The position numbers and the translations under genes are program-made. Below the pieces are notes generated by a model, which worked only from the letters and a program-made list of their open reading frames with translations, did no database searches and was not told the origin of the DNA. From Streptomyces sclerotialus (GTDB lineage: Bacteria; Actinomycetota; Actinomycetes; Streptomycetales; Streptomycetaceae), in the NCBI RefSeq assembly GCF_040907265.1, contig NZ_JBFOHP010000002.1, forward strand, positions 8,184,001 through 8,248,000: a stretch of DNA of 64,000 bases. Reading direction: 5' to 3'. Of the stretch, positions 17,536 to 25,592 are shown piece by piece; position 1 is the first letter of the stretch, and every line of letters starts with the position of its first letter.

Positions 17536-17672
17536 GGGGTGGCGCCTTTCTTCAGCTCTTCAGCGGTATGGGGCCTCATGGGGCCTCATGGGGCTCCATG
17601 AAGCCTCTTGCGACGCGGCGCGTTGCGGCGCGACGCGGTGCGTTGCGGTGCGGGGGCTCCGAGGTACGGAAA

Positions 17673-17737
17673 GGAAAGGTCGACTGGGAAGGCCGACTGG
17701 AAAGGTCGACTGGGAAAGTCGACTGGAAAGGTGGACC
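17673..17737 (+). repeat. 13-bp tandem repeat, 5 units, in the decarboxylase/AraC promoter region
   Basis: Five consecutive 13-bp units related to GGAAAGGTCGACT fill 17673-17737 in the 327-base divergent intergenic region. Two shorter direct-repeat patches (GGGGCCTCAT twice at about 17570-17590; GCGTTGCGG-type at 17620-17650) precede them on the decarboxylase side. Confidence 0.85.
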
Positions 17738-17862
17738 GATTCGGTCTTCCCTTTCCGGAAGGCAATCGAGTCCCTGACTTCCCTCAGTCCCTCTGGCCGG
17801 TTCCGCTGCACTTCACGCTAGGTGCCTCTGCCCGATGTCGAGCCGTATCCTGAAGACACGTT

Positions 17863-18759
17863 ATGGACAGAAACAGACACGCAAGCATCACGGAAGTGCC
17901 CTTCCGCGCCACCGCGGGAGCCCCGCCCGGAGCGGAGGTCCTCGCCCTGGCCGCGCTGGCGAACCGCGCCCGGGGCCATGACGTGGACGCCTACTCACCC
18001 ATGCGGCCGGCCTTCCACCACCTGATCGCCGTGCGCTCCGGACGGCTGACCTGCTCCGTGGACTTCACCGACCATGCTGTGACCGACGGTGACTGGCTGT
18101 GGGTACGTCCAGGGCAGATCCTCCAGTTCCGCTCCGGTCTGACGACGACCGAAGGCACCGTCGTCCTCTTCCAGCCCGGGTTCCTCGGCGCGGCCGCCAC
18201 GGGAGCCGCCCGCGTGGACCGGCCCGCACTGCGGACCGAGCCGTTGCATCCCCCGGAGGCCGCACAGGATGTCCTGCAACGCACACTGGACCTGCTGGAG
18301 AGCGAGTACGGACGGCTGGCCGAGCTGCCCTTGGAGATGCACATCGAGGTCGTACGTCATCTCCTCTCCGTCCTCCTCCTGCGCCTGGCCCACCTGCAGC
18401 ACGGCCAGGACGAGGAATCGGGCAGCGACAGCGATGCGTTCCGCCGCTTCCAACAGGCCGTCGAACGGGACTTCGCCCGCACACACCGGGTGGAGGACTA
18501 CGCACGGCAGCTCGGCTACAGTGTCCGCACCCTCACCCGCGCCACTCGCGTGGCCGCCGGTTGCGGAGCGAAGCGGTTCATCGACGACCGCGTACTGCTC
18601 GAAGCCAAACGGCTGCTCGTGCACACGACGCTGACCGCATCCGCCGTCGGCGAACGCCTCGGTTTCCCTGACCCGACCGTTTTCACCAAGTTCTTCAGAA
18701 GCCGAACCGGTGAAACCCCGGCCGCCTTCCGCCTCCGCGCCAAGGGCACCGCGTCCTGA
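17863..18759 (+). CDS. AraC-family transcriptional regulator
   Basis: A 298-residue regulator: N-terminal cupin-like sensor region (SPMRPAFHHLIAVRSGRL, then DWLWVRPGQILQF), then a double helix-turn-helix at about residues 195-290 (AVERDFARTHRVEDYARQLG; SAVGERLGFPDPTVFTKFF; ETPAAFRLRAKG). It is transcribed away from the decarboxylase operon across a repeat-rich spacer, the usual arrangement for an aromatic-acid-responsive activator. The first helix-turn-helix is slightly atypical (VAAGCGAKRFID). Confidence 0.92.
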   Translation: MDRNRHASITEVPFRATAGAPPGAEVLALAALANRARGHDVDAYSPMRPAFHHLIAVRSGRLTCSVDFTDHAVTDGDWLWVRPGQILQFRSGLTTTEGTVVLFQPGFLGAAATGAARVDRPALRTEPLHPPEAAQDVLQRTLDLLESEYGRLAELPLEMHIEVVRHLLSVLLLRLAHLQHGQDEESGSDSDAFRRFQQAVERDFARTHRVEDYARQLGYSVRTLTRATRVAAGCGAKRFIDDRVLLEAKRLLVHTTLTASAVGERLGFPDPTVFTKFFRSRTGETPAAFRLRAKGTAS

Positions 18760-18814
18760 AGCGTGCTCCTGGCTGCCCTCCACGCGGGTGTACGGGCGGC
18801 ACCGCGCGGGCGCT

Positions 18815-19786
18815 TCAGCCGCTCAGCGGTTCCCACAGCGCTCCTGCGAGAGGAGCGGACGGCCGTCCCCACGTCAGGGCGGTGCCGTTCACCAGTCCGG
18901 GCTGGGGGAGGCCGGCAAGAGAGGGGGCCTCAAGAGCGTCTGCCATCTCTTCCAGGTAGGTGGTCAGTGAGGCGTACTCGGGATCACGTTCTCCGAACTT
19001 CCCCCACATGCATACCTCACCCGTGCGGGCGTTGAGATACAGCCCGTACGTACAGTCCTCCGCACTCGAAGAGCAGACGGGAAACCAATCAGCCTTCCAC
19101 AGCGTGAACTCGTCGCCGTTCTCCCGCCGCTGGGCCAGCATTTCCTCGTGCCGCTGAAAGTCCATCTGACGTCGGTACACCTCGGCCACACTGCCGAGCC
19201 GCATGGGCGCCCAATTCCCCAGCATGAACACTGCACTCAGTCCAGGCCCTGCCGCTCCCGCACGCAGCCGCCACAGCGCCCGTAGCGCAGCCGGGACCCG
19301 GACGCCAAGCGCTTCTTCCAGTGCCGTGATCTCGCTCTCGGACGCGCCCGGCTCGAGCGAAGCGTACGAAGCGGGGGCGTTTTCCCGCAGCCGGCACTCG
19401 ATCCGGTGCCACGCAGCAGCCACCTGGCGTGCCTGCAGCTCTTCCTGCTGGGCATCGAACCCCGGCTCCTTCTCGTGCTCCTCGTGCTTCTCGTGCTCCT
19501 CGTGCCGCTGGGGCAGTCGGCTCGGCTGCGCCGCTTCGATGCGCTGAATCCGTACCCGCCCTGCCTCCAGCACGGGAGGGCCGTAGGCGTAGAACACGTC
19601 CAGCTGCGGGCAGTCCTCGAAAACCTCGCCGTCGATGTGCGCGACATAGTGGGAAGGGTCTTCCAGTGGGCTGCCCAGCAGGGGATTGTCCGCGAGCTGC
19701 CCGCACAGCACCTTCAGGGCGTATCCCACACCCTTTCCCAGCTTCGTGCCGCGCTCGCGTAACTCCGCCGGCAAGTCGACAACCAC
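18815..19786 (-). CDS. SMI1/KNR4 (SUKH) protein with RelE/ParE-like N-terminal domain
   Basis: A 323-residue protein from GTG 19786, which has GAGGAG six bases upstream. Residues 1-88 follow a RelE/ParE-like pattern: LPAELRERG, then LADNPLLGSPLED, then HYVAHIDGEVFEDCPQLDVF and RVRIQRIEAA. A His/Glu repeat linker (RHEEHEKHEEHEKE) follows. Residues 120-323 are a SUKH domain (ESEITALEEALGVRVPAALRALWRL; LGNWAPMRL; then TTYLEEMADAL). SUKH proteins are mostly immunity or scaffold proteins. The gene follows the MarR gene on the same strand after about 50 bases. The RelE-like call is inferred from the pattern only. Confidence 0.75.
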   Translation of the reverse strand: MVVDLPAELRERGTKLGKGVGYALKVLCGQLADNPLLGSPLEDPSHYVAHIDGEVFEDCPQLDVFYAYGPPVLEAGRVRIQRIEAAQPSRLPQRHEEHEKHEEHEKEPGFDAQQEELQARQVAAAWHRIECRLRENAPASYASLEPGASESEITALEEALGVRVPAALRALWRLRAGAAGPGLSAVFMLGNWAPMRLGSVAEVYRRQMDFQRHEEMLAQRRENGDEFTLWKADWFPVCSSSAEDCTYGLYLNARTGEVCMWGKFGERDPEYASLTTYLEEMADALEAPSLAGLPQPGLVNGTALTWGRPSAPLAGALWEPLSG

Positions 19787-19836
19787 AGCATGCTCCTCAT
19801 CCGTCGCCGCACACGTATTTGCTGGTAACCCGTAGG

Positions 19837-20355
19837 TCAATCGGTGGATATGTCATGCCCTTCCCGTGCGGCGGGCTGTCGGGCCACCGACGGGTCCTGT
19901 TGCTGCAAAGTCAGGAGCAGACGGCTCAGGGCGGGCAGGGCCGCGGTCAGCGCTGCCCGGTCCGTCGGCGGTAGCTCGTCGCTCGCCCGGGCCAGCGTCG
20001 CCGTGCTCGCGCTGTCGTAGCGCTCCAGCAGGCGGAGCGCTTCGGCGGAGGCCGTGAGCGTCACGGTGCGCAGGTTGTGCGGATGCGGTACCCGCTGCAC
20101 CAGGCCGGCCGCCGTCATGGCGCGCACCAGGTTGCTCACCGTGGACGGTGCGATCCGCAGCCGGGCCGCCGCCTCGCGCGGAGCCAGCCCCTCGGGGGCC
20201 GCTGCCAGCGCGCGCAGCAGTTCGATCTGCGCCTCGGGCAGGTCGGGCAGGCCTTCGGCGTTCCGGGTGGCGCGCAGTACGGCGCGCCGTAGGGGCCCGA
20301 GGAGCCTGCCGAGTTCGATGGCGACGTGGCCGGTGTCTGCTGCGCTGTTGTCCAT
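19837..20355 (-). CDS. MarR-family regulator of phenolic acid decarboxylase
   Basis: A 172-residue winged-helix regulator: [20 protein letters not shown], then [19 protein letters not shown] and the wing [20 protein letters not shown]. It is divergent from a phenolic acid decarboxylase gene, with two pseudo-palindromes in the 113-base gap, so phenolic-acid-relieved repression is the likely mechanism. ATG 20355 (MDNSAAD) is chosen over an earlier in-frame start because the operators lie just beyond it. Confidence 0.9.
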   Translation of the reverse strand: MDNSAADTGHVAIELGRLLGPLRRAVLRATRNAEGLPDLPEAQIELLRALAAAPEGLAPREAAARLRIAPSTVSNLVRAMTAAGLVQRVPHPHNLRTVTLTASAEALRLLERYDSASTATLARASDELPPTDRAALTAALPALSRLLLTLQQQDPSVARQPAAREGHDISTD

Positions 20356-20384
20356 GGTCCTATTCTGCCCGCCGCGCGGCATGC

Positions 20385-20413
20385 TTTTGCAGCAAAACTG
20401 TTTTGTGGCAAAA
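20385..20413. promoter_or_regulatory. Tandem MarR operator candidates
   Basis: TTTTGCAGCAAAA (20385-20397) is a perfect palindrome. A near copy, TTTTGTGGCAAAA (20401-20413), starts 16 bases later. These are the only AT-rich palindromes in the divergent MarR/decarboxylase promoter. Confidence 0.72.
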
Positions 20414-20468
20414 TCGAAAGCGGCGGGAGCCGTACGGGCGACCGCCGCGTACCACTGAGGAGGACCCC

Positions 20469-20990
20469 ATGACCACCACCGTCGAGAACCCCGTACCGCC
20501 GCAGGACCTGGCCGGCATCGTGGGGCACCGGTTCATCTACACGTACGCCAACGGCTGGAAGTACGAGATGTACGTGAAGAACGCCACCACGATCGACTAC
20601 CGCATCCACACCGGCATGGTCGGCGGCCGCTGGGTCAAGGATCAGGAGGTCGACCTGGTGCAGCTGGCCGACGACACCTACAAGGTCTCGTGGAACGAGC
20701 CGACGGGCACCTCGGTCGTCGTGAACGTGCTGCCCCGCCGGCGCGTCCTGCACGGCACGATCTTCTTCCCGCACTGGATCGAGGAGGACGGCAGCAAGAC
20801 CGTCCTGTACCAGAACGAGCACCTGGACGAAATGCGCGCCTTCCGCGACGCCGGCCCGACCTACCCGATCTACGTCGTACCGGAGTTCGCGAAGATCACC
20901 CTGTTCGAGTACGTCGGGGAGAACGACGAGGGCGTCGTCGCCGTGGGCCCGGCCGATCTGCCCGCCGGCTTCGCCGACCGCATCAACTGA
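20469..20990 (+). CDS. Phenolic acid decarboxylase
   Basis: A 173-residue cofactor-free enzyme that converts hydroxycinnamic acids (p-coumarate, ferulate) to vinylphenols. The family signature is clear: [17 protein letters not shown] at residues 24-40, then [18 protein letters not shown], and [14 protein letters not shown]. The usual PAD length is 160-180. GAGGAGG precedes ATG 20469. It forms an operon with the DUF3237 gene 7 bases downstream and is controlled in all likelihood by the divergent MarR protein. Confidence 0.95.
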   Translation: MTTTVENPVPPQDLAGIVGHRFIYTYANGWKYEMYVKNATTIDYRIHTGMVGGRWVKDQEVDLVQLADDTYKVSWNEPTGTSVVVNVLPRRRVLHGTIFFPHWIEEDGSKTVLYQNEHLDEMRAFRDAGPTYPIYVVPEFAKITLFEYVGENDEGVVAVGPADLPAGFADRIN

Positions 20991-20997
20991 GGACGCC

Positions 20998-21468
20998 GTG
21001 ACCGCCACACCGGCGCCCCCGACGCTCTCCTTCTTCGCCCATGTGTCGATCGCCGTCGGCCCGCCGGTCGACCTCGGTGCGGCGCCCACCGGCCACCGGC
21101 GACTCGTCCCCATCGTCGGGGGCTCCTTCCACGGGCCCCGGATGCACGGCCGGGTCCTGGCCGGTGGCGCCGACAACCAGGTACTGCACAGCGCGACGCT
21201 GACCGAACTGGACGCCCAGTACGCGCTGGAAACCGACCAGGGGGAGCGGATCTCGATCCGTAACACCGGGATCCGCTCCGGCACCCCCGAGGACATCGCG
21301 GCGATCGTCCGGGGTGAGCCGGTACCGCCCGAACGCGTCTACTTCCGCAGCGTCCCCGCCTTCGCCACAGCCGCGCCTCGGCTCGCCTGGCTCAACGAGC
21401 GGATCTTCGTCGCCCGCGGCGAACGCCGCCCCGACAGCGTCGGACTCGACGTCTTCGTCGTCGACTGA
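20998..21468 (+). CDS. DUF3237-domain protein
   Basis: A 156-residue protein with the DUF3237 pattern: GHRRLVPIVGGSFHGPRMHG, RVLAGGADNQVL, GIRSGTPEDIAAI and a closing FVARGERRPDSVGLDVFVVD. The family forms a small beta-barrel of unknown function and often accompanies aromatic catabolism genes. GTG 20998 is 7 bases after the decarboxylase stop, so the two are cotranscribed. Confidence 0.88.
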   Translation: MTATPAPPTLSFFAHVSIAVGPPVDLGAAPTGHRRLVPIVGGSFHGPRMHGRVLAGGADNQVLHSATLTELDAQYALETDQGERISIRNTGIRSGTPEDIAAIVRGEPVPPERVYFRSVPAFATAAPRLAWLNERIFVARGERRPDSVGLDVFVVD

Positions 21469-21543
21469 GGCCGCCGGCGTTCGTTCCGTCCTCGGGCGCG
21501 AAGACACGGGCCGACGGTGACCCGTAGGAACGGCGGTCCGCCA

Positions 21544-21585
21544 CAGCCGACGAAGCCGCCCGCGCAGGGGCGACTTCGTCGGCTG
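21544..21585 (+). terminator. Strong hairpin terminator after the decarboxylase operon
   Basis: CAGCCGACGAAG (21544-21555) pairs perfectly with CTTCGTCGGCTG (21574-21585), and the stem extends inward with one mismatch. It lies 75 bases after the DUF3237 stop. Confidence 0.85.
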
Positions 21586-21610
21586 CTGCATGTGTGTGGG
21601 CGGGGGAGTC

Positions 21611-22098
21611 TCAGCCGGCCCTGCGGAAGGAGTCGATGGGGCCGCCCCAGCCTCCCTCAGGGCCTTCCCAGCTGATGGCCGGCGCGCCCTCGCCCTTCAT
21701 CCCGACGGTGCCCAGGCCACGCCACGCCACGCCCGCCATCGCTGCCACCCTCGCACGAGAGCGTCAGTGAAACGGCTTCCCCGCTCTTCTCCTCGCCCTT
21801 CTCCTTGCCCTTCTTCTTGTCCGGCTTCAGAGTGCCCGTGCAGTCCAGTTCCGGTCCCTTGGTGGTCACCTTGCCGTCCTCGATGGGCAGGGTGGCCAGG
21901 TCGTCGGCGTCCTTGGCTTCGATGAGGGACTTCCAGGACCCGGCGGCACGGTCGATCAGCGGCTGCTCGCCCGCGGGCTTCGCACTCGGCGACTGCTTGT
22001 CCGCTGCGCTGCCCTTCGCTTCCGCCGCGCCGGTGCTGCCGCTGCTCGAGCAACCGCTGAGCAGGAGGCCGGTGACGGCGGCCGCGACCGCCCGCGGT
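21611..22098 (-). pseudogene. Decayed lipoprotein gene
   Basis: The minus frame from about 22095 reads VAAAVTGLLLSGCSSSG, a lipobox, then a Lys/Glu-rich middle (DKKKGKEKGEEKSGEA). There is an in-frame stop immediately before this segment and no start codon, so the beginning of the signal peptide is gone. At about 21740, in a run of GTGGC repeats, the reading must also shift to keep a plausible tail (GTVGMKGEGAPAISWEGPEG, then GGPIDSFRRAG and stop at 21611). The family is not recognised. Confidence 0.65.
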
Positions 22099-22124
22099 GT
22101 ACTGCCCTACGCACTGCGGAGGGC

Positions 22125-22955
22125 TCAGGCGGTGGTTCGGGGGTGGGCCGGGCTGAGGTAGTGCACGGTGGTCCGGTCGGTGTGCGGGGTGAGCAGGCTC
22201 CGGAGGTCGTGCGCGGCGGACTTGAGGAGGTGGCCGTCGTGGGTGGCGCGGAGGGTCTCGAGGGCGAAGACGACATGAGTGGAGTCCTCGGTGACGCGGG
22301 TGCGATGGGCGTCGCGGTGGTTCCAGTGGCGGGTCAGTACGCCGGTGGTGTCCGCGTAGATGATCTCGCCGTGCTTGGGGTTCTCGGTGGTCTCGGGTTC
22401 GCCGAGTGGGGTGAAGGATTCAGTGCCGTCCGCGTGACGGATCTCGATGTCGCCGGTGACGTGGTCGAGGTCGAAGGCGCCGGCGGGCAGGCCGTGGCGT
22501 ACGGAGACGGCGTTGTAGGAGTCGACGGCCGGATTGATGCGCGGCAGCGTGCCTTTCTTGGCGAAGCGACGGCCGAGGGCGTCGACGCTGGGGCGGATGC
22601 GGCGGGGATTGGTGCCGAAGGAGCGGTACGCGGTGTGCCACGCCTCGATGCGGGGGTCCGTCTCGTCGGCGGGATGCCACGCGCCGTCGGCGAGTTGCTG
22701 CTCCAGGTCCTGGAGGGCGGTGACGGTGTCGGGCCAGGGTTCGTGGCCACGCAGGCCGGTGGCGGTGACCAGGGCGATGAGGGTGTCGGGGGAAGGCGTC
22801 TGCGACGGCGGGGGGTGAGGCGGACGGTGGGCATCGGGAGGGGGATGGACATAGGGGCGGTCCACTTTCTTGATGAGTGCGCGGGGACGAGAGGGCTCTG
22901 GCGAGTACGGGAGGTCGAGACGCGTGAGTGTGAGTACGGGGGTCAGGACTTCCAC
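22125..22955 (-). CDS. B3/4 (tRNA-editing-like) domain protein
   Basis: A 276-residue protein containing the B3/B4 domain otherwise known from the phenylalanyl-tRNA synthetase beta subunit: SFGTNPRRIRPSVDALGRR, PRINPAVDSYNAVSVRHGLP, AGAFDLDHVTGDIEIR, then the stop-side HVVFALETLR. Stand-alone B3/4 proteins may act as trans-editing factors or have other roles. GTG 22955 overlaps the end of the upstream gene fragment by 13 bases. The first 50 residues are Pro-rich and do not resemble the family, so a fusion to foreign sequence at the N-terminus is possible. Confidence 0.72.
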   Translation of the reverse strand: MEVLTPVLTLTRLDLPYSPEPSRPRALIKKVDRPYVHPPPDAHRPPHPPPSQTPSPDTLIALVTATGLRGHEPWPDTVTALQDLEQQLADGAWHPADETDPRIEAWHTAYRSFGTNPRRIRPSVDALGRRFAKKGTLPRINPAVDSYNAVSVRHGLPAGAFDLDHVTGDIEIRHADGTESFTPLGEPETTENPKHGEIIYADTTGVLTRHWNHRDAHRTRVTEDSTHVVFALETLRATHDGHLLKSAAHDLRSLLTPHTDRTTVHYLSPAHPRTTA

Positions 22956-23263
22956 GGGCCTGTGCGGTCCGGGCGGCGGTGTTGCCGGCGTGCGGTGGGT
23001 ACGTCGAGGCCCTGACCGCGGGCGGTGAGGTGGTCAGCGGCGGTGGTGCGGTGCTCGACGGGTTCGTGGTCGTCGTACGTGAACTTGGCCACCGCGCCGG
23101 TGACCTCCAGGCACGGACCGCGGCTGCCGGGCAGCATCCGGCCGTCGGTGGGCGGGTGGCCGGGCAGGCCATTGACGGTCAGCTGTCCGGAGTCGTGGCC
23201 GTCGGCGATCCAGGCCTGCCATTCGGCTTCGTCGAGACCGGCTTCCGGGGGCTGGACGAACAT
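22943..23263 (-). pseudogene. FMN-binding negative regulator (PAI2-like) with internal deletion
   Basis: From ATG 23263 (AAGGAG upstream) the first 35 residues read MFVQPPEAGLDEAEWQAWIA, then GHDSGQLTVNGLPGHPPT. The last 50 read CLEVTGAVAKFTYDDHEP, then EHRTTAADHLTARGQGLD. These look like the two ends of a roughly 210-residue flavin-barrel protein of the PAI2 type. The flavin-binding middle of about 100 residues is missing while the frame remains open, so a short non-functional product may be made. The family assignment is moderate. Confidence 0.5.
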
Positions 23264-23337
23264 GTTGGTCGGTCTCCTTACGCGGTCGGGTGGTCGGGTG
23301 GTCGGCTGCGGGGTGGGCCGCATGCTGCGCGGACCGC

Positions 23338-24174
23338 TCAGGTCAACGCCAGGAGGCTGACGGCGACCGCGGCGGTGCCGAGGCCGACGAGCTGGCCGCG
23401 GTGGATGCGTTCGGCGAGTACACCGCGGGCGAGCAGGACCGTACCGGCCGGGTAGAGAGCCGTGATCACGGCGACGACGGTGAGGTCGCCGCTGCGGGCG
23501 GCGAGCAGGAACAGCAGGTTCGCCACCGAGTCCAGCACACCCGCGGCGGCCGACATCGCGTACGCGGGCCGCTCGGGGCCCAGCTTGCGGCGCATCAGCC
23601 CCGCCGCGGCCAGCGTGACGGCAGAGGAGACCGCCCTGCCGATGATCAGCGGGGCCACTCCGCTGTCGGACGGTGCCTGGTGCAGGAAGACGAGCTGGAG
23701 GGCGATGGCGGCGCCCGCGCCGAAGGCCAGCAGCAGCGCCGTACGGGAGGGCCGCGCGGAGCCCGCGCCGTGCCCGGCGCTGACCAGTACCACCGCCACC
23801 AGGGCGAGGGGCAGCCCCACCAGTCCGGCGGTGGCGAGGTGCTCACCTTGCAGCAGGCCCACCCCGACGGGCAGCGCGGCGGACACCAGCGCGGTCACCG
23901 GCGACAGTACGTTCATCGGGCCGATCGCCAGCGTCTTGTAGAGCAGCGCGAACGCGGCGGCCGAGGCGACCCCGGATGCCGCGCCCCAGCTCAGGGCCGC
24001 GGTGCTGAAGGAGGCGCCGAGTACGGGCCACAGCAGCAGTTCGACCGCGAGGCTGGCAGGGGCGGCGACCATCACGGTACGCAGCACGTGGGCTTTCCGG
24101 GCGCCGAGCCCGCCGAGGAAATCGGCACACCCGTAGGCGAGCGAGCTACCGAGGGCCAGCAGTAGAGCGATCAC
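23338..24174 (-). CDS. EamA/DMT-family transporter
   Basis: A 278-residue protein with ten hydrophobic segments in two EamA repeats (LLLALGSSLAYGCADFLGGL at the start; ALLLAFGAGAAIALQLVFLH opening the second). The family exports amino acids or metabolites. GTG 24174 has AAGGGA upstream at good spacing; an ATG 18 bases earlier has no ribosome site. It is divergent from a cupin-XRE regulator that probably controls it, and is followed on the same strand by the flavin-protein fragment and the B3/4 gene. Confidence 0.88.
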   Translation of the reverse strand: MIALLLALGSSLAYGCADFLGGLGARKAHVLRTVMVAAPASLAVELLLWPVLGASFSTAALSWGAASGVASAAAFALLYKTLAIGPMNVLSPVTALVSAALPVGVGLLQGEHLATAGLVGLPLALVAVVLVSAGHGAGSARPSRTALLLAFGAGAAIALQLVFLHQAPSDSGVAPLIIGRAVSSAVTLAAAGLMRRKLGPERPAYAMSAAAGVLDSVANLLFLLAARSGDLTVVAVITALYPAGTVLLARGVLAERIHRGQLVGLGTAAVAVSLLALT

Positions 24175-24214
24175 AGCACAATCCCTTACCATTCAACGGA
24201 ACGACCGCACGGTA

Positions 24215-24266
24215 CATTGAAATGACCGAACGAATCAACCGATCGACCGTGTGGTGCATTCGAATG
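24215..24266. promoter_or_regulatory. Paired palindromes in the EamA/XRE divergent promoter
   Basis: CATTGAAATG (24215-24224, imperfect) and CATTCGAATG (24257-24266, perfect) lie 42 bases apart, four helical turns. A third partial copy, CATTCAACGG, is at 24190. They are operator candidates for the XRE-cupin regulator. Confidence 0.5.
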
Positions 24267-24303
24267 GTTCGGTGCAGTGGCGAGGAACGAGGAAGGTGAT
24301 CAG

Positions 24304-24885
24304 GTGGCCGAGGCAGCCGCAGCCCTGCGGACGGTCGCGAACAACGTCAGGGCCGCCCGCGCCCGCGCGGGCCTGTCCCTGGACGAGCTCAGCCGGCGCG
24401 CCCAGGTCAGCAAGGGTGCGCTGGTGGGGCTGGAGAAGGCCCAGGGCAACCCCAACCTGGCCACCCTGGTACGGCTGGCCGACACCCTTGGCATCTCGGT
24501 GTCCGCCCTGATGCAGGGGCCGCCCGAAGGGCGCGTCCGCGTGGTGTCCGGCGACACCGTGGCTCCGCTCTGGACCGGCGAAGGCGGCAGTGAGGCCCGG
24601 CTCATGCTGACGACCTCGGGCCCGGCCCCCGTCGAGGTCTGGCGCTGGCGACTGGAGCCGGGCGAGGAATATCCCAGCCATCCTCACCAGGCCGGAGTGG
24701 TGGAGACCGTCAGCGTCACCTCCGGCCGGATGGTGCTGGTCGTCGACGGCGCCGAGCACATCGTCGAAGCCGGGCAGACCGCCACCTTCGACGGCGACGC
24801 CTCCCACGCCTACCGCGGAACGGGCGCGGAAACCTGCCACCTCATCATGACCGTCCACCTGCCGCCCGGCCCCGCAGCCGGCTGA
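24304..24885 (+). CDS. XRE-family regulator with C-terminal cupin domain
   Basis: A 193-residue regulator. The helix-turn-helix lies at about residues 9-65 (VRAARARAGLSLDELSRRAQ, then VSKGALVGLEKAQGNPNLAT). The cupin at 110-190 has His residues suited to metal binding (PSHPHQAGVVETVSV; DASHAYRG). Members sense small molecules through the cupin. GTG 24304 follows AGGAAGG, better than the GTG at 24277. It is divergent from the EamA transporter, which it probably regulates. Confidence 0.9.
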   Translation: MAEAAAALRTVANNVRAARARAGLSLDELSRRAQVSKGALVGLEKAQGNPNLATLVRLADTLGISVSALMQGPPEGRVRVVSGDTVAPLWTGEGGSEARLMLTTSGPAPVEVWRWRLEPGEEYPSHPHQAGVVETVSVTSGRMVLVVDGAEHIVEAGQTATFDGDASHAYRGTGAETCHLIMTVHLPPGPAAG

Positions 24886-24951
24886 CCTGCTGGTCGCGGA
24901 TACGCACCTCGGGGAGGCGTCGGACGGGCGTGGAGAGCCTGTGTCGGGCGG

Positions 24952-25164
24952 TCACCGCAGCCGGCAGGAGCGCCAGCTGTGTCCGGTGCGCGTGATCATG
25001 CCGCGGGCCTCCAGTTGCCGCAGCTGGTACAGCACCGACGACGGGCTCGACAGCCCCACCCGGCGGCCGATCTCCCGGACCGTCGGCGCCTCGCCGTGCT
25101 CGACGATCCACCCCCGGATGCACGCCAGCACCCGCTCCTGCCGCTCGCTCATCTCCTCCCGCAC
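24952..25164 (-). CDS. LexA-type DNA-binding domain protein
   Basis: A 70-residue protein that is only the LexA N-terminal winged helix (RQERVLACIRGWIVEHGEAP, then TVREIGRRVGLSSPSSVLYQ and LRQLEARGMI). It has no autoproteolytic Ser-Lys domain, so it cannot work as a full LexA. GTG 25164, preceded by GGGAGG, begins two bases after the stop of the small gene upstream. The pair is a recurrent bicistron in Streptomyces; its regulon is unknown. Confidence 0.85.
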   Translation of the reverse strand: MREEMSERQERVLACIRGWIVEHGEAPTVREIGRRVGLSSPSSVLYQLRQLEARGMITRTGHSWRSCRLR

Positions 25165-25166
25165 CG

Positions 25167-25403
25167 CTACGCCTCCCGCTCCTCAGCCGCGCGGGCCTGG
25201 CGGCGCAGCTCCGCCCGGGTGGCGGCCGACCGCCGCTCGGTGGCCGTCCAGAACGGATGGCCGGCGATGCGGGCGGAGAGCAGCTGCAGGCGGTGGCGCA
25301 GCGCCGCGGTGTGCGTCGGCCGCGCGGCGAGTGCCTGGTAGGTGCGGTTCCACTCGCGTTGTGCCTCGATCAGGTCCTGGAGGAAGGGGGTGGTTCGCGC
25401 CAT
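25167..25403 (-). CDS. Small helical protein, cotranscribed with LexA-like gene
   Basis: A 78-residue, Arg/Ala-rich, helical protein beginning MARTTPFLQDLIEAQREWNR and ending RRQARAAEEREA. No catalytic or metal motifs are visible. It lies directly upstream of the LexA-type protein gene with a 2-base gap, which implies translational coupling. The function is unknown. Confidence 0.65.
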   Translation of the reverse strand: MARTTPFLQDLIEAQREWNRTYQALAARPTHTAALRHRLQLLSARIAGHPFWTATERRSAATRAELRRQARAAEEREA

Positions 25404-25592
25404 GGCCCGAATTAGACCACGTGTTCGATTTTCCATGCACGCGGGCTCGCCAGGAGTCCGAAGCTGCCGGCACGTGCGTCCTCCCGGCTCGGCTGCCGAG
25501 CTGCCCAGCGCGATGGTGCGCGCCGGACTCGAAGGTACGGGTACGCGTCCGGAGCATGCGCGGGCGATGGCGGCGGACCTGGTGGACCGGCT

